The notes under the pieces were generated by a model, which was not told where the DNA came from, searched no databases, and saw only the letters and a program-made list of their open reading frames with translations. From contig JABIUH010000087.1 of assembly GCA_018701055.1 (NCBI GenBank), forward strand, positions 1-8,946: a DNA stretch of 8,946 bases, read 5' to 3'. Of the stretch, positions 7,656-8,946 are shown piece by piece. Source of the stretch: Woeseia sp. Its GTDB lineage: Bacteria > Pseudomonadota > Gammaproteobacteria > Steroidobacterales > Woeseiaceae. Position numbers and translations under genes: made by a program. Each line of letters opens with the position of its first letter. The first letter of the stretch is position 1.

Positions 7656-7686
7656 GCGGAAACTTGACCTGAAGGTCATCGTCCGC
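7656..7686 (+). terminator. Weak candidate terminator hairpin after ilvD
   Basis: Nine bases after the ilvD stop, GCGGA (7656-7660) pairs with TCCGC (7682-7686), and inside it TGACC pairs with GGTCA around a TGAA tetraloop, separated by a small internal loop. The tail TTATCTT is a poor U-tract, so termination would be inefficient or factor-dependent. The inner 14 bases (7665-7678) are also a near-perfect palindrome that could instead be a protein-binding site. Confidence 0.4.
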
Positions 7687-7735
7687 TTATCTTCGTCGAC
7701 CAAATTAATATCTGCCCACGTATTGTGCTGTGGTG

Positions 7736-7768
7736 TTGACGTAGTCGATACCCAATAATACTTAAAAT
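7736..7768 (+). promoter_or_regulatory. Candidate promoter for the lysA leader
   Basis: TTGACG at 7736-7741 is one base from the -35 consensus and is followed by an A/T-rich block at 7754-7772. The best -10 matches (TACTTA at 7759 with a 17-base spacer, TAAAAT at 7763 with an overlong 21-base spacer) are imperfect, so the exact -10 is unclear. Transcription would begin at about 7770-7775, immediately ahead of the structured leader. The remaining bases, 7687-7735, show nothing recognisable. Confidence 0.35.
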
Positions 7769-7769
7769 A

Positions 7770-7841
7770 AAAGCGCGCCAGAGGTGCGTGGGTCTGAGCG
7801 ACGGGGAAAGCAGCCGAATAAAAAGAGCTGGAATCTGTCAT
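7770..7841 (+). promoter_or_regulatory. Structured 5' leader of lysA, candidate cis-regulatory RNA
   Basis: This stretch lies between the candidate promoter and a strong terminator that itself sits directly ahead of lysA. Visible pairings are CCAG (7778-7781) with CTGG (7828-7831), GGTGC (7783-7787) with GC..GCC (7810-7815, one A bulged), and a small hairpin GTC/GAC (7792-7802). GTGGGT (7788-7793) can alternatively pair with GCCCGC (7845-7850), the left arm of the terminator, including two G-U pairs, which would act as an antiterminator. The words AGAGGTGCG, GGGG..AGC.GCCGAA, GCTGG and CTGTCA appear in the same order as core words of lysine riboswitches, but in about 60 bases, well short of the usual 170 or more, and without the P3-P5 hairpins. 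It is therefore not a standard lysine riboswitch. A GTG-started 19-codon frame (7784-7843) with three lysine codons also crosses it, without a usable Shine-Dalgarno. Confidence 0.45.
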
Positions 7842-7875
7842 AAAGCCCGCAAGGATCTCCGTGCGGGTTTTTTTT
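7842..7875 (+). terminator. Strong intrinsic terminator immediately before lysA
   Basis: AAAGCCCGCA (7842-7851) pairs with TGCGGGTTTT (7862-7871), ten pairs including one G-U, around a ten-base loop with an inner GGA/TCC, and runs into nine consecutive T (7867-7875). Only 17 bases separate the T-tract from the lysA ATG. A lysA promoter could hardly fit downstream, so transcription of lysA very probably has to pass this structure, making it a likely attenuator. If it merely ends the ilvD transcript, lysA would need a promoter inside the hairpin. Confidence 0.85.
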
Positions 7876-7892
7876 GGCTGGAATATATTGAA

Positions 7893-8946
7893 ATGTCGGA
7901 CGTTGTGCACGATACGTGGTGGGTAAATAAGCGCGATTTATTACTGCGCATGGCCAAGGAACATGGCGATGCCTACGTTTACGATCTTGCAACGATTGAA
8001 TCTGCAGCACATTCGATGCTTGCGTTGAACTCGGTCTCACGTGTGCTCTACGCAATGAAAGCGAATTCTCATCCGGATGTTTTACGCACACTCAGTGCAG
8101 CAGGCACCGATTTCGATTGTGTCTCCCCTGGTGAAGTTGACCGTTTGCAACACGAACTGCCAGATCGAGGGAAAGATCGCATATTGTTCACCCCTAATTT
8201 TGCCCCACGTGACGAGTATGCGTGGGGCGTGAGCGAAGGGCTGCGCGTCACGCTCGATAATCTGTATCCCTTGCAGAAGTGGCCCGAGTTGTTTGCCGGG
8301 CAGCGTCTTTTTGTGCGGTTGGATCCGGATCATGGGGGCGGCCATCATGAGCATGTCGTTACAGTAGGCAAGACGTCCAAGTTTGGTATTTCGTTGGATG
8401 AAATCGAAGCGCTTAAGCATCTGGTTGCCGAGTGTGGGGCAAGCATCGTTGGTATTCATGCTCACAGTGGCTCCGGTATTTTAGATCCGAACAATTGGCA
8501 TGCGGTTGCCGCAACACTTGTTGAAGCAGCACGACATTTTCCAGATGTCTCGGTGCTCGACTTGGGCGGCGGCATTGGAGTTGCTGACAAACGCACGGAT
8601 TCGGCTTTTGACTTGCAGGCCCTGGATCATCGCCTTAGCGAATTCGAAGCGGCAAATTCTGAGTTTGAACTTTGGTTGGAGCCAGGTCGGTTTTTGGTAT
8701 CGCCCGCGGGCGTGCTCTTGACGCGGGTGACACAGCTGAAGAAAAAGGGTGACGTGAATTATGTCGGTGTGAGTACTGGCATGAACGCGCTGATCAGACC
8801 AGCGCTTTACAACGCGTACCACGAGATCGTTAACCTAACTAAATTGGATGACGAGCCAACTGAAACGGTTAACATTGTCGGACCCATCTGCGAAACCGGG
8901 GATAAGCTTGGCACTAATCGAGCAATGCCACCGTGTGAGGAGGGCG
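7893..8946 (+). CDS. lysA: Diaminopimelate decarboxylase, partial (C-terminus beyond the window)
   Basis: LysA removes CO2 from meso-diaminopimelate to give lysine, the last step of that pathway. The 351 codons present show a fold-type III PLP enzyme: YAMKAN with Schiff-base Lys56, FDCVSPGEV, the barrel segment KFGIS, GIHAHSGSG, the phosphate-binding LDLGGGIGV, LEPGRFLV, GMNALIRPALY and GPICETGD with Cys333, which enters the partner subunit's active site. The HAHSGSG and WWxxxxxxLL features and overall wording resemble the decarboxylase half of bifunctional aspartokinase-decarboxylase proteins (Xanthomonas type). No kinase domain precedes it. The frame stays open upstream to a TGA at 7737, but that extension crosses the terminator and has no aspartokinase character, so ATG 7893 is chosen. 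There is no clear Shine-Dalgarno; AATATATTGA precedes the start. Roughly the last 50-70 residues are outside the window. Confidence 0.93.
   Translation, partial: MSDVVHDTWWVNKRDLLLRMAKEHGDAYVYDLATIESAAHSMLALNSVSRVLYAMKANSHPDVLRTLSAAGTDFDCVSPGEVDRLQHELPDRGKDRILFTPNFAPRDEYAWGVSEGLRVTLDNLYPLQKWPELFAGQRLFVRLDPDHGGGHHEHVVTVGKTSKFGISLDEIEALKHLVAECGASIVGIHAHSGSGILDPNNWHAVAATLVEAARHFPDVSVLDLGGGIGVADKRTDSAFDLQALDHRLSEFEAANSEFELWLEPGRFLVSPAGVLLTRVTQLKKKGDVNYVGVSTGMNALIRPALYNAYHEIVNLTKLDDEPTETVNIVGPICETGDKLGTNRAMPPCEEG

Noticed and set aside
7661..7680. MerR-type promoter with an operator between -35 and -10
   Set aside because: TTGACC next to an inverted repeat is suggestive, but the palindrome is too short and no -10 lies at the 19-20 base spacing such promoters use.
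7770..7875. A canonical lysine riboswitch (L-box)
   Set aside because: Core-like words occur in the right order, but the region is about one third of the required length and lacks the P2 internal loop and the P3-P5 hairpins; kept only as a candidate compact or unrelated leader RNA.
7740..7892. N-terminal extension of lysA toward an aspartokinase fusion
   Set aside because: The frame is open, but the encoded residues have no aspartokinase resemblance, cross the terminator, and end at a TGA just upstream at 7737.
7386..7910. 174-codon open frame on the minus strand
   Set aside because: It is antisense to the end of ilvD and runs through the lysA leader and terminator; its composition is not protein-like and ilvD explains the sequence.

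Overview
The window reads as an ordinary chromosomal stretch from a free-living member of the Pseudomonadota, most likely a gammaproteobacterium. The grounds are moderate GC, uniform codon use across all the genes, and a diaminopimelate decarboxylase of the type found as the C-terminal half of aspartokinase-decarboxylase fusions in gammaproteobacteria such as Xanthomonas. This assignment is inferred from family resemblance, not from a database search. I see no tRNA, rRNA, insertion sequence, integrase, CRISPR array or att site.

Layout: (1) Positions 1-675, minus strand, hold the first 225 codons of a protein with a class III nucleotidyl-cyclase-like domain; its C-terminus lies beyond the left edge. 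(2) A 192-base divergent intergenic region follows, with a candidate promoter and a tiny ORF that carries the best Shine-Dalgarno sequence in the area. (3) A two-gene unit, 868-3239: a PLP-dependent threonine/serine-type dehydratase, overlapping by 4 bases a GlcD/D-2-hydroxyglutarate-dehydrogenase-type FAD enzyme. (4) A large Ser/Thr protein kinase, 3289-5913, with a cytoplasmic kinase domain, one membrane helix and two Calx-beta-like modules predicted outside the membrane. (5) ilvD, dihydroxy-acid dehydratase, 5962-7647. (6) A 245-base leader region with a weak hairpin after ilvD, a candidate promoter, a structured stretch, and a strong intrinsic terminator only about 17 bases before the next start codon. 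(7) lysA, diaminopimelate decarboxylase, from 7893 and cut off by the right edge.

Much of the content is amino-acid and 2-oxo-acid metabolism. A dehydratase of the threonine deaminase fold could supply 2-oxobutyrate, ilvD makes branched-chain 2-oxo acids, the FAD enzyme oxidises a 2-hydroxy acid to a 2-oxo acid, and lysA makes lysine. Two signalling proteins, the cyclase-like protein and the receptor-like kinase, are interleaved with them. A functional link between signalling and metabolism is only inferred from position.

The two items most worth a second look are the RNA leader of lysA and the kinase. The leader has a terminator between any plausible promoter and the gene, an alternative pairing that could oppose the terminator, and short words that follow the order of lysine-riboswitch core words in a much smaller RNA. 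The kinase has a transmembrane Calx-beta architecture and an HAD catalytic motif in place of HRD.
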